The notes under the pieces: generated by a model
What the model saw: only the letters and a program-made list of their open reading frames with translations
What the model was told of the DNA's origin: nothing
Database searches by the model: none
Made by a program: the position numbers and the translations under genes
Shown here: positions 28,672 to 37,448 of the stretch, in pieces
Layout: each line of letters starts with the position of its first letter
How positions within the stretch are numbered: position 1 is the first letter of the stretch
DNA from: Alkalicoccobacillus plakortidis
GTDB taxonomy: Bacteria; Bacillota; Bacilli; Bacillales; Bacillaceae_D
Assembly (NCBI RefSeq): GCF_023703085.1
Contig: NZ_JAMQJY010000003.1
Location: forward strand, 186,001 to 250,000
Length of the DNA: 64,000 bases
Direction: 5' to 3'

Positions 28672-28689
28672 ATGATTATCGTACTTCAT
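28672..28689. promoter_or_regulatory. Candidate LacI-family operator before the lacI-type gene
   Basis: ATGATTATCGTACTTCAT, differing from the GH31 copy (27594-27611) at one base. It lies 27 bases upstream of the regulator start. Confidence 0.65.
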
Positions 28690-28706
28690 TTCGATTGAAT
28701 CGGCAA

Positions 28707-28757
28707 TATAAAAATTAAAAGTACAGCAAATCATCTTTAGATGACTACTGCACTTTT
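28707..28757. terminator. Imperfect hairpin, probable terminator
   Basis: Complementary ends (AAAAGTACAG and CTGCACTTTT) and an inner stem form a long hairpin with a few mismatches and a T run. It lies after the stop of the truncated NTF2-like gene. Confidence 0.5.
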
Positions 28758-28765
28758 TTACATCT

Positions 28766-28958
28766 TTATTTTTTATATGATTCAAACATGTCAGTTGCAT
28801 CAGGTACATTCTCTAAATACGTAATCTTACCTTCTTCATTTAGTTTAGCAATATCTTTACCCGTTTGAGTAAATACTGATCCAGACGTTCTTTTTCCACA
28901 AACTGCCCAACGAGTTTCAAATGTAGCTGTTTCTTCCTTACAAACCCAATCTAGACTT
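28766..28958 (-). pseudogene. 5'-truncated NTF2/SnoaL-like gene remnant
   Basis: An open minus-strand frame of about 60 codons with no start codon. It reads FETRWAVCGKRTSGSVF, then QTGKDIAKLNEEGKITYLENVPD, and ends MFESYKK. This looks like the C-terminal half of a small NTF2-like (SnoaL) protein. Upstream it runs straight into the terminator of the ABC permease gene, so the N-terminal half has been deleted. The family call is from memory of typical C-termini and is tentative. Confidence 0.5.
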
Positions 28959-28960
28959 CA

Positions 28961-28992
28961 AAAAAAGAGCCACCACATGAGGGTGACTCAAA
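28961..28992 (-). terminator. Intrinsic terminator of the BceAB-type operon
   Basis: Arms at 28967-28974 and 28982-28989 with one mismatch, followed on the minus strand by seven T. Confidence 0.8.
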
Positions 28993-29002
28993 TCTAATAC
29001 AA

Positions 29003-30835
29003 TTACTTCGACTTCGGCATAACAATACCCTTATACAAGTTAACAGTAATCAAATAGTAAACCGCATAGATTGCGATAAATAGTGAAATCGGGAACCAGA
29101 GTCGATAATATGGTTCGAGCAAGATGAATGAAAAGAGATTCATTCCTACTAAAACATGTACAATACCAAAGATTCCAGGGAATAAGAAAATAAAGAACAA
29201 TTCTTTATAAACCGAACCTGAAAGCTTGCTTGGTCTTACACCAATCTTACGCAACATTTCATAGCGACCGATATCTTTTGTTGCACCTGATAATACTTTA
29301 AACATCAAACAGCTTGCCATCATTGCAAGAAAGGCTATGCCCAAGAAAAAGCCCATAAAAACGGTTCCACTTGAAATCGCATTAAGTCCTTCATACATGC
29401 GATATTTACTACTAAACATCATATCTGTTTCATAACGTTCATTTTGAATCTCATCTAACTGCTTCCATTGTGGAAGATAGTCTGTGAACGCATCCGTTTT
29501 TCCTATCAACACTTTTTTTTCGGTTTCATCTACCTTAGCATATTCTTCACTATTAACAACCACTGGACCGAATTCTGAGTTATTTGATTCAGCAATTCCA
29601 TAAAGGAAATAACTCCATTCATATTCAATCACTACATCCTCATCTTCTTCAAACCCGCGTGTATCTTGTGGAAGATCCTCTTCTAACCGTTTTATCGTTG
29701 GCTCTGTCCCACTCTGACTATCATAATCTAAAATGAGTGGACGCTGTTCATCTAAATCCTTATCTAAGAAATAAACATACTGATCGTCAACCTTATAACG
29801 ATATTCATTCACTTCATTAAAATCAATATTGCTGAGGATTTTTTCCTGTTCTTCATTTGCATCAAATACTGTAGTGTCATAAATGTCTTGAAAATCAGAC
29901 AAGGCACTAACATTATGTTGAAAAGCCATACCAGCAGCGATCGCACCTGCACCTAAAGCAATAAGCATTGTTACAGTTGCTAGCATTTTTTTGAGCCCAT
30001 TTATTCGAAATCGTAGCTGAGAAAAAGTAAATGCTTGAATTCCCTTCCCATTTAACGATTTATTCATCTTTAATAGATTCACAATCCATGGAATCAAGGA
30101 TGAGAAAATAAGATAGGTACCAAGTGTAGTCGCTAAAGTTGCCAGTAGTAGTCCCAATTCACGAAGTTTTTCCATATTAATTAAAGCAAAGTAACCAATA
30201 CCTAATGAGATGACTCCTAGACCAGCACTGATCACTCTTGTTTTTATTTTTACTGGAACAATATCTGACTGTGCATCTGCGTGCACTAATTCTAAGATCT
30301 GCAGTCTTGATAATCGGATCGAGTTAATGACACCATTTATCGAAAACAAAACAAAGAAGAAAACCAATGTAATGGCGACAGCAGGTAAGAAAAAGGCTGA
30401 ATAAGTGGTAGCTGTAAAGTTAAGCTGATTCATAAGTAAATGTCCGACAACCTCTGCAAGCAGTACACCTAAACCAATCCCAATAACTAAGGAGATCATA
30501 CCAATAACCATTGTTTCGATAAACATGATTTTTTGAATTTGCTTTTTCTTCGCCCCAAGCAACATGTACATGCCAAATTCTTTTTGACGAAGAGATAACA
30601 AAAATGAATTCGTATATAAAATATAGAAAAAGGTTACAGCAGCAAGCAAAACGGATCCTACATTAAACACTAATTGAATGCTGTTAATCAATGAATTTTC
30701 ACTTGTAAATTCCTTATTCCAAGCAAGTGTCTGGAACATATAAAAAATTGAAATAGACATGATTAATCCTGCTAGTAGAACAATATAGTCCTTTAGCTTA
30801 CTTCGAATACCTGATACAGCTAATTTGCCTAACAT
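29003..30835 (-). CDS. BceB-type ABC transporter permease
   Basis: 610 residues and ten spans. The FtsX-like segment FGMYMLLGAKKKQIQKIM follows span 2. A large extracellular domain (about residues 310-480, acidic) lies between spans 7 and 8. This is the layout of BceB-type exporters that sense and remove peptide antibiotics such as bacitracin or nisin. It begins 15 bases after the ATPase gene. No histidine kinase or response regulator is adjacent, although such transporters usually work with a BceRS system. Confidence 0.87.
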   Translation of the reverse strand: MLGKLAVSGIRSKLKDYIVLLAGLIMSISIFYMFQTLAWNKEFTSENSLINSIQLVFNVGSVLLAAVTFFYILYTNSFLLSLRQKEFGMYMLLGAKKKQIQKIMFIETMVIGMISLVIGIGLGVLLAEVVGHLLMNQLNFTATTYSAFFLPAVAITLVFFFVLFSINGVINSIRLSRLQILELVHADAQSDIVPVKIKTRVISAGLGVISLGIGYFALINMEKLRELGLLLATLATTLGTYLIFSSLIPWIVNLLKMNKSLNGKGIQAFTFSQLRFRINGLKKMLATVTMLIALGAGAIAAGMAFQHNVSALSDFQDIYDTTVFDANEEQEKILSNIDFNEVNEYRYKVDDQYVYFLDKDLDEQRPLILDYDSQSGTEPTIKRLEEDLPQDTRGFEEDEDVVIEYEWSYFLYGIAESNNSEFGPVVVNSEEYAKVDETEKKVLIGKTDAFTDYLPQWKQLDEIQNERYETDMMFSSKYRMYEGLNAISSGTVFMGFFLGIAFLAMMASCLMFKVLSGATKDIGRYEMLRKIGVRPSKLSGSVYKELFFIFLFPGIFGIVHVLVGMNLFSFILLEPYYRLWFPISLFIAIYAVYYLITVNLYKGIVMPKSK

Positions 30836-30849
30836 ATTTATCCTCCTCT

Positions 30850-31611
30850 CTATGCCTGGCTTGTACCAAGCTCTGCCAGTTCATTTAAAATTTCTTTGAA
30901 AAAGTCTTCGCGTGTGCCAGTGCGTATAATTTCCTTATATAATTCTCCATCCTGGATAAGCACAATGCGTTTGCAATAACTAGCCGCATTGGCATCATGC
31001 GTAACCATCATAATCGAAATACCATGCTCTTCATTTAAGCTAGTCATTGTTTCAAGTAAACTCGTTGCATTTTTTGAATCAAGTGCTCCCGTAGGTTCAT
31101 CGCCAAGCAACATACTTGGATTATGCACAAGTGCTCGCGCAGCTGCAGAACGTTGCTTTTGACCACCAGAGATTTGTGCGGGATACTTCTCAAGAATCGA
31201 TTCTATATCCAATGTTTTCGCAATCGCGTGGACTTTTGGTGAGATCTCTTTTGAAGAAACATTTTGTAGGGACAGCGGTAGTGCAATATTTTCATAAACC
31301 GTCATACTTTCAAGCAAATTAAAATCTTGAAAGATAAACCCGAGCTTTTGCGCCCTGAAATCAGCTAGCTGATTTTGGTTCATCATTGTAATATCCGTTC
31401 CATCAATCTGGATCTGACCCGCTGAAATCGAATCAAGTGTAGAGATGACATTTAGCAGTGTTGTTTTCCCTGAACCCGATGGCCCCATGATGCCAACAAA
31501 CTCGCCTTCGTTTATATTCATGCTTACCTTCTTTAATGCCCGAAATTGATTCTCTCCTTTTTTTCCGTATACCTTATCAACATCCGTAACATGTACAACT
31601 GACTTAGACAT
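30850..31611 (-). CDS. BceA-type ABC transporter ATP-binding protein
   Basis: 253 residues with Walker A GPSGSGKTTLL, Q-loop FIFQDFNLL, signature ISGGQKQRSAAARAL, Walker B MLLGDEPTGALDS and the H-loop MMVTHD. The ATG at 31611 follows AGGAGG at about nine bases. It pairs with the downstream FtsX-like permease. A BceR-like inverted repeat about 85 bases upstream suggests activation by a distant Bce-type response regulator. Confidence 0.9.
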   Translation of the reverse strand: MSKSVVHVTDVDKVYGKKGENQFRALKKVSMNINEGEFVGIMGPSGSGKTTLLNVISTLDSISAGQIQIDGTDITMMNQNQLADFRAQKLGFIFQDFNLLESMTVYENIALPLSLQNVSSKEISPKVHAIAKTLDIESILEKYPAQISGGQKQRSAAARALVHNPSMLLGDEPTGALDSKNATSLLETMTSLNEEHGISIMMVTHDANAASYCKRIVLIQDGELYKEIIRTGTREDFFKEILNELAELGTSQA

Positions 31612-31694
31612 CGTAAAATTCCTCCTGCGTTTGTGATTAAGCAAAGAATAACACGCAGGATACCCTATCTTGTATCGATTTAACTAACAGGAAT

Positions 31695-31710
31695 CTTACA
31701 ATCATGTAAG
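31695..31710. promoter_or_regulatory. BceR-like response-regulator box
   Basis: CTTACAATCATGTAAG is a perfect inverted repeat matching the TNACA-N4-TGTAA pattern bound by BceR-type regulators. It lies upstream of the ATPase gene at a distance suited to activation. Confidence 0.65.
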
Positions 31711-31808
31711 TTTCAGCTTAATCCAAGAAACATCAAACGGACCGCACCAAGAACATTGTCTTAGTACAGCCCGCTAGATATCTCATTTATATGACTTGTA
31801 TCACCGCA

Positions 31809-31913
31809 TCATTCTTTATTTTTGTTTGTTGGCAGCCTACTCGTCAAAATAATGGTTAGTAGCATAATGGTATAAAACAAAAAGGGTACACCAACGTTAA
31901 AAAACTGAACCAT
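31809..31913 (-). CDS. 34-residue single-span membrane peptide
   Basis: An ATG at 31913 with GTGGAG eight bases upstream opens a 34-codon frame with one hydrophobic helix (VPFLFYTIMLLTIILTS) and a polar, charged tail ending KNKE. It lies upstream of the BceAB-type operon on the same strand and apart from other genes. I do not recognise it. It could be a small membrane regulator or a chance frame; the ribosome-binding site favours translation. Confidence 0.4.
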   Translation of the reverse strand: MVQFFNVGVPFLFYTIMLLTIILTSRLPTNKNKE

Positions 31914-32019
31914 CAGATCATCTCCACTTTTTCTCTTAGGATTCACAGATTTCAATAAGCATATTCGTAGTTGATGTGTACAACCTTTGCTATGATTAGA
32001 GAACTCCAAACATGAAAGG

Positions 32020-32964
32020 ATGATGACAGTGTCTACAAAAGTGGAACTTGGAAAATCTGGTTTATTTGTGAATCCAATTGGACTCGGAACAAACGCTGTA
32101 GGGGGTCACAATTTATTTAACAATCTAAGTGAAGAAACAGGCAGGGAGCTTGTTAGAACTGGTCTCTCTGAAGGCATTAATTTCCTAGATACAGCCTTTA
32201 TTTATGGCCCTGAGAATTCTGAGGTATTAGTAGGTGAAGTCGTTAAAGAAGCTGGAAATCGTAAGGAACTTGTTATTGCCACTAAGGCCGCACACCGCTT
32301 TGAAGGTGAAGAAGTCAAAATTGATAACTCGCCAGACTTTCTGAAGCAATCGGTAGATGATGCACTGCGTCGCCTACAAACCGATTATATTGATTTATTT
32401 TATATTCACTTCCCTGATGAACAAACACCAAAGGATGAAGCTGTTGGCGCATTAAAAGAACTAAAAGACGCCGGAAAGATTCGCTCAATTGGTGTATCGA
32501 ACTTCTCACTCGACCAATTAAAAGAAGCCAATAAAGATGGCTATGTAGATGTTCTACAAGGGGAGTACAACCTACTCACAAGAGACGCAGAGACAGACGT
32601 ACTGCCATACATTGTAGAAAATAAGCTTTCCTTCATCCCATACTTCCCACTTGCCGCAGGGTTACTCGGAGGCAAGTACACAAAAGACACGAAGTTTGAT
32701 GATTTACGAGCAAACCATCCTTTATTTAAAGGCGACGCTTTTGAACGGAATCTTGAAAAAGTAGAATCGCTAAAGGAAATTGCAAGAAGCAAAGGCTTGG
32801 AAACAGCACACGTTACCCTTGCCTGGTATCTTCAACAAGACGGTATTGATGCGCTTATTCCAGGTGCTAAACGACCTGACCAAGTGTCCAATAACCTAAA
32901 AACACTTGATGTCACACTCACACCAGACGAGTGGAAGGCAATTGATGAGATTTTTAAAGGATAA
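32020..32964 (+). CDS. Aldo/keto reductase
   Basis: 314 residues. The tetrad is D and Y in [21 protein letters not shown] in IATKAA, and H in [11 protein letters not shown]. The C-terminal NADPH loop is [19 protein letters not shown]. Two adjacent ATG codons (32020, 32023) follow GAAAGGA. It resembles YccK/IolS-type reductases. It is a single gene, one of three unrelated-context members in this window. Confidence 0.87.
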   Translation: MMTVSTKVELGKSGLFVNPIGLGTNAVGGHNLFNNLSEETGRELVRTGLSEGINFLDTAFIYGPENSEVLVGEVVKEAGNRKELVIATKAAHRFEGEEVKIDNSPDFLKQSVDDALRRLQTDYIDLFYIHFPDEQTPKDEAVGALKELKDAGKIRSIGVSNFSLDQLKEANKDGYVDVLQGEYNLLTRDAETDVLPYIVENKLSFIPYFPLAAGLLGGKYTKDTKFDDLRANHPLFKGDAFERNLEKVESLKEIARSKGLETAHVTLAWYLQQDGIDALIPGAKRPDQVSNNLKTLDVTLTPDEWKAIDEIFKG

Positions 32965-32971
32965 CGAAAGT

Positions 32972-32999
32972 AAACCAGGAGACTTTTCTCCTGGTTTTA
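32972..32999. terminator. Bidirectional intrinsic terminator
   Basis: A 10-bp perfect stem (32972-32981 with 32988-32997) with T and A flanks, between convergent genes. Confidence 0.85.
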
Positions 33000-33018
33000 T
33001 ATTTATTGTTCAACCTAC

Positions 33019-33390
33019 TTAACTTGATGTACTTTTCACCTGCTCATTTTCCTCTTCTGATTTTGTTAAGAAGTTAAGACAAACGACCCCACCAATAACC
33101 AGAATAACTCCTAACAATTTAACCGGACTCACAGGTTCATTAAAGACAACGATACTTATGACATAGATTAATGCAGTACCAATTCCTACCCAAATAGCAT
33201 AGGCTACAGATAATGGTATATAGTTTAGCGCTTGAGCTAAGCTATACATCGCAATGACTATCGCTATAACTGCAATGATTGAAAAAGAGAGTTCACTGAA
33301 TCCATTCGATAACTTAATATTAGTTGTTGAGATCACTTCAAACACTATAGCTGAAGTTAGAAAAATGGATCCTTTTAATTTGTTGTTCAT
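33019..33390 (-). CDS. Small multidrug resistance (SMR) efflux subunit
   Basis: 123 residues and four spans. SMR features are AIVFEVISTTNIKLSNGF with the essential glutamate in span 1, LSVAYAIWVGIGTALIYV, and VIGGVVCLNFL. The ATG at 33390 follows AGGTGAT; a GTG three codons upstream overlaps the previous stop. It was the second gene of a paired (YkkCD-like) SMR heterodimer. Its partner survives only as a C-terminal fragment immediately upstream, so a working pump of the original kind is doubtful. Confidence 0.85.
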   Translation of the reverse strand: MNNKLKGSIFLTSAIVFEVISTTNIKLSNGFSELSFSIIAVIAIVIAMYSLAQALNYIPLSVAYAIWVGIGTALIYVISIVVFNEPVSPVKLLGVILVIGGVVCLNFLTKSEEENEQVKSTSS

Positions 33391-33399
33391 TTTTATCAC

Positions 33400-33545
33400 C
33401 TAATTCAGATTTATAATCAATACACCAAGCAGAATCACACTAAGGGCTGAAATGATTTTTACGTTCACATGCTCTTTAAATAAAAAGAAACCAACCATCG
33501 CAGTTAAAATCATTCCAATACCGCTAAAAGATATCAAAGCGTATA
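33400..33545 (-). pseudogene. C-terminal remnant of the partner SMR subunit
   Basis: About 48 codons reading IYALISFSGIGMILTAMVG, then FFLFKEHVNVKIISALSVILLG, ending LIINLN and a TAG that abuts the next SMR gene. This is the last two spans of an SMR protein. The first half is gone. The fragment ends exactly where a plus-strand MerR-type frame begins, which marks a deletion joint near 33520-33545. Confidence 0.7.
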
Positions 33546-34158
33546 TTTCAAACAGGTCTCCTGAAGAATTTATTGGTCTTCTTCAAGAGCAAGAGAACTA
33601 CCTCAACATGAAAATTAAGCAACTTCAGATGATGAAAAAAATAATATCAGACATGAAAAAAAACACTAAACACGCTATAAAAGTTGATACCTCTGAAATT
33701 AAGGTAGAGTACCAAAAGGAAGAGCCCATTCTGATAACAAAAGCCCATCCTTCTATTGAAGACAATGTCATTTATCATTCCATAATAGAACATAATAATG
33801 TATTAAATGAGCTGAATATGAATACATACCTAACTGCTGTTGGATGTTCGACTCCCAAAAAATAAAGAACGAAGATCCTTTTTACTATGATTATTTGTAC
33901 AGTAGAGTTGACAACAAAAAGACTGCAAGTAATTACATTAAAAAAGAAGGCCATTATCTAATTGGATATCATACAACTGGTTATTCTAGAATTAAGGACA
34001 CCTATGAGAGGTTACTATGCTACGCAACGAAGCATGGCATGGAGATAACAGGATATTATTATGAAGATATCTTATTAGATGAATTAACTGTCGAAGGATA
34101 TGAACGATACCTTATCAAGGTGTCAATTAGAATAATAGATGAGCATGAGGCTAGCTAA
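33521..34158 (+). pseudogene. MerR-family regulator remnant: DNA-binding domain deleted, plus a -1 frameshift
   Basis: The frame begins abruptly at PLKDIKAYISNRSPEEFIGLLQ, the end of a MerR DNA-binding domain. The dimerisation coiled coil (LQEQENYLNMKIKQLQMMKK) and an effector-binding domain (HYLIGYHTTGYSRIKDTYERLL) follow. The helix-turn-helix is missing. A further shift occurs at 33841-33846, where VG runs on as MFDSQKIKNEDPF in another frame. It was divergent from the SMR pair and probably its regulator. No start codon or ribosome-binding site remains. Confidence 0.72.
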
Positions 34159-34203
34159 AAGCGAAAAAAAGAAACTCCAAATGAGAGTTTCTTTTTTTCG
34201 CTT
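34159..34203. terminator. Long bidirectional intrinsic terminator
   Basis: A 19-bp perfect stem (34159-34177 with 34185-34203) with internal A and T runs, between the MerR remnant and the convergent TetR gene. Confidence 0.9.
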
Positions 34204-34215
34204 AGTTCATTTAAA

Positions 34216-34782
34216 TTATTTTACTTCCTTTATCCCCTGTAGAAAGGTCTGGATCATGATTTCCAGCGTGTCCTGTAAATCATATGGCAGACCAAACCCG
34301 TTTGCTGCGTCTAATGTCACAAATCCATGTAGCATACTACGTAGCATCCGAACCAAATGTATGGCTCGCTCTTCTTGTAAACCGTAATCATCAAAGACAT
34401 CTAACACAACCTGAACTACTTGACCCTGCACTTCTCTGAGCGCATCATTTTCTTCGCTAGCAGAACGGGAGATCGCTTCATAAAGTCCTGAATGTGTCTT
34501 GGCAAACTCAACGTATGCATAGCTAAATCCCCTAACTGCATCGTCTTGTTTAAAGTCTACCGTTGCGTCACGAAGTTTTTCATACAGGGTTTGACAGACG
34601 TGTATAGCCAGTAGATCATGTAATTCGTCTAACCCTCGAACATGATTATATAGGGATGGGGGTTTAATGTTTAATTTCTTAGCCACAGCGCCAATTGATA
34701 ACTGCTGTAATCCTTCTTGATCTACAATTTCCGTTGCTGAATAGACAATTTCTGAAATGGTTAGTCCCCTTCTTGGTGTCAT
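34216..34782 (-). CDS. TetR-family regulator with WHG-type C-terminal domain
   Basis: 188 residues. The helix-turn-helix is LSIGAVAKKLNIKPPSLYNHVRGLDELHDLL. The C-terminal domain contains LHGFVTLDAANGFG, of the WHG (TetR_C_33) type. It starts two bases after the metallo-hydrolase stop with AAGAAGGA upstream, so the two form an operon. The twin palindromes upstream of the operon fit it as an autoregulator. Confidence 0.87.
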   Translation of the reverse strand: MTPRRGLTISEIVYSATEIVDQEGLQQLSIGAVAKKLNIKPPSLYNHVRGLDELHDLLAIHVCQTLYEKLRDATVDFKQDDAVRGFSYAYVEFAKTHSGLYEAISRSASEENDALREVQGQVVQVVLDVFDDYGLQEERAIHLVRMLRSMLHGFVTLDAANGFGLPYDLQDTLEIMIQTFLQGIKEVK

Positions 34783-34784
34783 GT

Positions 34785-35489
34785 TCAGTTCCTTCTTTCT
34801 GCTTGTTCAATCGCCTGTGTTATTAAACGAGTTGGCGTACCTAACATTTTCCCATGTCCAGCGGCAAGTACTGAGGGATTAATGGCTTTAATCTTTTTTG
34901 CGCTTCGAATCGATTCTTCTTTGTTCCACGTGGCCATAGCTGGAGCCGGGAACAACCATTTTAGTGTACCTGACACAGCGACCCCACCTCGAACTTGAAA
35001 GGCATCCCCAACAATCATTGTGTTTGTTCGTGTGTCGATAAGGCTGATCGAACCAGGAGTATGTCCTGGTGTTGTCACCACTCGTAATGAGCCAATCATG
35101 TCTCCATCACCTAGTAAACGATCTGGTCTGGTTTGTATCGATTTTGGAACTCCACCACGAATTGGAGTCTTCGGCTCGCCTTCTAACAAGCTTTTATCCC
35201 CTTTAAGTAAGAGTGCATCTCTTTTAGAAACATTAACTTTTACATCCTGTAGTCTTTCTTTAAGAGCATCAAGAGAACCGATATGGTCACTATGAGCATG
35301 GGTTAATACGATCTGTTTGATTGGTTTACCAATGTCCTTAGCAGCCTTTAAAATCTTTTTATAGCTAGAGGGGATAGCCGCATCAATAAGTGTTAGACTA
35401 TCTGATTCTTCTATAAGGTAACAATTTACCGGAAAGATAGTTGGCATAAAAGCCAGTTGGTAAACATGATCTATTTTCGTCACTTTCAT
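34785..35489 (-). CDS. MBL-fold metallo-hydrolase
   Basis: 234 residues. The zinc site HAHSDH is in IVLTHAHSDHIGSLDAL. Further ligands lie in TTPGHTPGSISLID, VGDAFQV and the C-terminal AAGHGKML. The ATG at 35489 follows AGGAGAAGGAG. Many proteins of this group hydrolyse lactones, thioesters or beta-lactam-like bonds; the substrate here is unknown. It is the first gene of a two-gene unit with a TetR regulator. Confidence 0.87.
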   Translation of the reverse strand: MKVTKIDHVYQLAFMPTIFPVNCYLIEESDSLTLIDAAIPSSYKKILKAAKDIGKPIKQIVLTHAHSDHIGSLDALKERLQDVKVNVSKRDALLLKGDKSLLEGEPKTPIRGGVPKSIQTRPDRLLGDGDMIGSLRVVTTPGHTPGSISLIDTRTNTMIVGDAFQVRGGVAVSGTLKWLFPAPAMATWNKEESIRSAKKIKAINPSVLAAGHGKMLGTPTRLITQAIEQAERRN

Positions 35490-35513
35490 TACATTCACTC
35501 CTTCTCCTAAATA

Positions 35514-35554
35514 AACTAATCGCATTAGTTTTATAATAACTAATTCGATTAGTT
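35514..35554. promoter_or_regulatory. Twin 17-bp palindromic operators for the MBL-TetR operon
   Basis: Two palindromes with identical arms AACTAAT/ATTAGTT and 3-base centres lie at 35514-35530 and 35538-35554, 24 bases centre to centre. The TATAAT-like sequence lies between them. This is the expected layout for an autorepressing TetR protein. Confidence 0.75.
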
Positions 35555-35581
35555 TATGCAATCTTTTTTAGGTGAGAAGTT

Positions 35582-36190
35582 TTATTTAACATTCAATGTA
35601 GCTCTAAGGTAGATCTTTAACCCTTCAACCAATCCTTTTACATCTGCCATTTCTCTATCTAGGTTCCTGTGAAGAACAATGCCATCCGCCAAAATGATAA
35701 AATATGAAGCAATTGCCTCTGGTTTCTGAACTGGATTAAATTCTCCGTCTGCTATCCCTTTTTCAATGACATCAATGTAAAAACCTTTTATTGTTTCTAA
35801 TCGTTTTTTCATGTAATCAACTCGACCTGTGTTTAATCCACGTAATCCAGCTACAAAGTACTCATAAATTGTCAAACCAATTGGATCTAATGTGACATGA
35901 TCATGCGCATCTGCCACCGCTTCTAATACAGCCCAGCTCGTTGTATATTTCTCATATAACCGATCCTTCTGTCCGGTAAATTCAGCTTCTCCTTTATCCA
36001 AGATAGCCCTCATCATGTCCTCTGTATTTGAAAAATACTGATAGACGCCACCTCTGCTCATACCGGACTGCTCGACTACATCATGCATCGTTGTAAGTTC
36101 AAATCCCTTTTTAATGAAAATAGTTCTAGCTGCTTCTATGATTTCGTTTCTACGCTTTTCCTTGTGCTCCTGTGACACTTTCGGTGACAT
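35582..36190 (-). CDS. TetR-family regulator (YfiR-like)
   Basis: 202 residues. The helix-turn-helix is TTMHDVVEQSGMSRGGVYQYFSNTEDMM. The C-terminal ligand domain is typical of the YfiR group. Its start lies 41 bases inside the end of the MFS gene in another frame, with AAGAAGG upstream, so it is co-transcribed and coupled. It probably represses the MFS gene through the inverted repeat at 37449-37494. Confidence 0.87.
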   Translation of the reverse strand: MSPKVSQEHKEKRRNEIIEAARTIFIKKGFELTTMHDVVEQSGMSRGGVYQYFSNTEDMMRAILDKGEAEFTGQKDRLYEKYTTSWAVLEAVADAHDHVTLDPIGLTIYEYFVAGLRGLNTGRVDYMKKRLETIKGFYIDVIEKGIADGEFNPVQKPEAIASYFIILADGIVLHRNLDREMADVKGLVEGLKIYLRATLNVK

Positions 36191-37430
36191 GGATATGCCT
36201 TCTTTCTACCATGAATTTTACAGGGATTGTGGCCAGGCCAAGTACGATCAATAAGGACCCTGATAATATAAATGCTACCACAACTCCGAATAATTCTGAT
36301 AGTAAACCTCCACTTAAAATACCAATTAACATACCTAGTGTACTCATACTATTAATAAAGCCAAACACTCTGCCTGTTTTATCAACTGGTGTTTGTTTCT
36401 GGGCAACAATATTGGTTGGAATAACAGCTGTTCCAATGGAAAATCCCATTATGAAAAATATGATTGGGTACACCACTGTAAGGATTCCTGTAGGTAGGTC
36501 TCTAATCAAAGCGGTTGTAATTAGAATCACTCCCATCACAATGGTTGCCACTATGATGACTTGTAAGGTAGAGCGAATTTCTTTTTTTGTATAAATTGCG
36601 CTCGCCAGAAACATCCCCGCACCTGCTGCAGCCATACCATACCCTATGATTTTAGTCGGTTCCACAAAAATATCTCGCAGCAAAATGATGATTTGTGTAT
36701 CGGCAATTTGTAGGGCCATCGTCAGAATCGTTACAAGAAGAACACTAATGAACACTACAGGTATCGTACGAAGGAAAACCAAGCCTTCCTTCAAATCTGT
36801 TTTCATCCCCATAAACCAACCTATTTTTTTCGATTCGATCTTTCTGTGCACTGCTTTTGCTTTTGGAACACCTAACAACAGAAGCGTGGATAACGCGATG
36901 ACCATTGCATTTGTAATAAAGGAGCCCTGAACGCCAATGACAGCTACCAGTAAGCCACTTAAAAAAGGGCCAATGATTTTAGAAGCATTGTCGATCATAC
37001 CACTGATGCCCATAGCTGTTTGAATATTGTCCATCCCAACAATTTCTTTAACCTTCCCACTTTTCGCTGGTCCAAAAAGCGTTTCAAAAAAACCACGGAT
37101 AAATAAAAGCAGATACACTTGCCAAAGAGCTGTTGAAAAAGCAATGCCTAAAACAAGCGCAATACAAACAAGATTCGAGATAATCATTATGTACTTCCGT
37201 TCAAATCGATCAGCAAAAACACCTGCAATTGGAGCTAGAAAAACCATCGGTGCAACAAACATCAGCATGACACCAGACATCTCCAGTGGTGACGCATTCC
37301 ACTTTATGGCCACAAGCCCCATCAAAGCAAGCATATCGAGCCAACTCCCTAGTGAAGATAATGTCTGTGCAGCAATTAAATTGAGGTACCCCTTTTGTTG
37401 AAATAGCTTTTTAGACACCGTTTGATCCAT
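36150..37430 (-). CDS. MFS exporter
   Basis: 426 residues and twelve spans. It has the AGVFADRFERKYIMI loop after span 2 and TAMGISGMIDNASKIIGPFLSGLL in span 5, of the MFS_3/enterobactin-exporter-like group. The ATG at 37430 follows GGGAGG. It is the first gene of a unit with a TetR regulator, a usual arrangement for inducible drug or metabolite export. The substrate is unknown. Confidence 0.87.
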   Translation of the reverse strand: MDQTVSKKLFQQKGYLNLIAAQTLSSLGSWLDMLALMGLVAIKWNASPLEMSGVMLMFVAPMVFLAPIAGVFADRFERKYIMIISNLVCIALVLGIAFSTALWQVYLLLFIRGFFETLFGPAKSGKVKEIVGMDNIQTAMGISGMIDNASKIIGPFLSGLLVAVIGVQGSFITNAMVIALSTLLLLGVPKAKAVHRKIESKKIGWFMGMKTDLKEGLVFLRTIPVVFISVLLVTILTMALQIADTQIIILLRDIFVEPTKIIGYGMAAAGAGMFLASAIYTKKEIRSTLQVIIVATIVMGVILITTALIRDLPTGILTVVYPIIFFIMGFSIGTAVIPTNIVAQKQTPVDKTGRVFGFINSMSTLGMLIGILSGGLLSELFGVVVAFILSGSLLIVLGLATIPVKFMVERRHIHVTESVTGAQGKA

Positions 37431-37448
37431 TTTTCTGCCTCCCTAAAC

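Noticed and set aside
36172..37401. Several plus-strand frames opposite the MFS gene
   Set aside because: All are antisense to a well-supported transporter and lack ribosome-binding sites.
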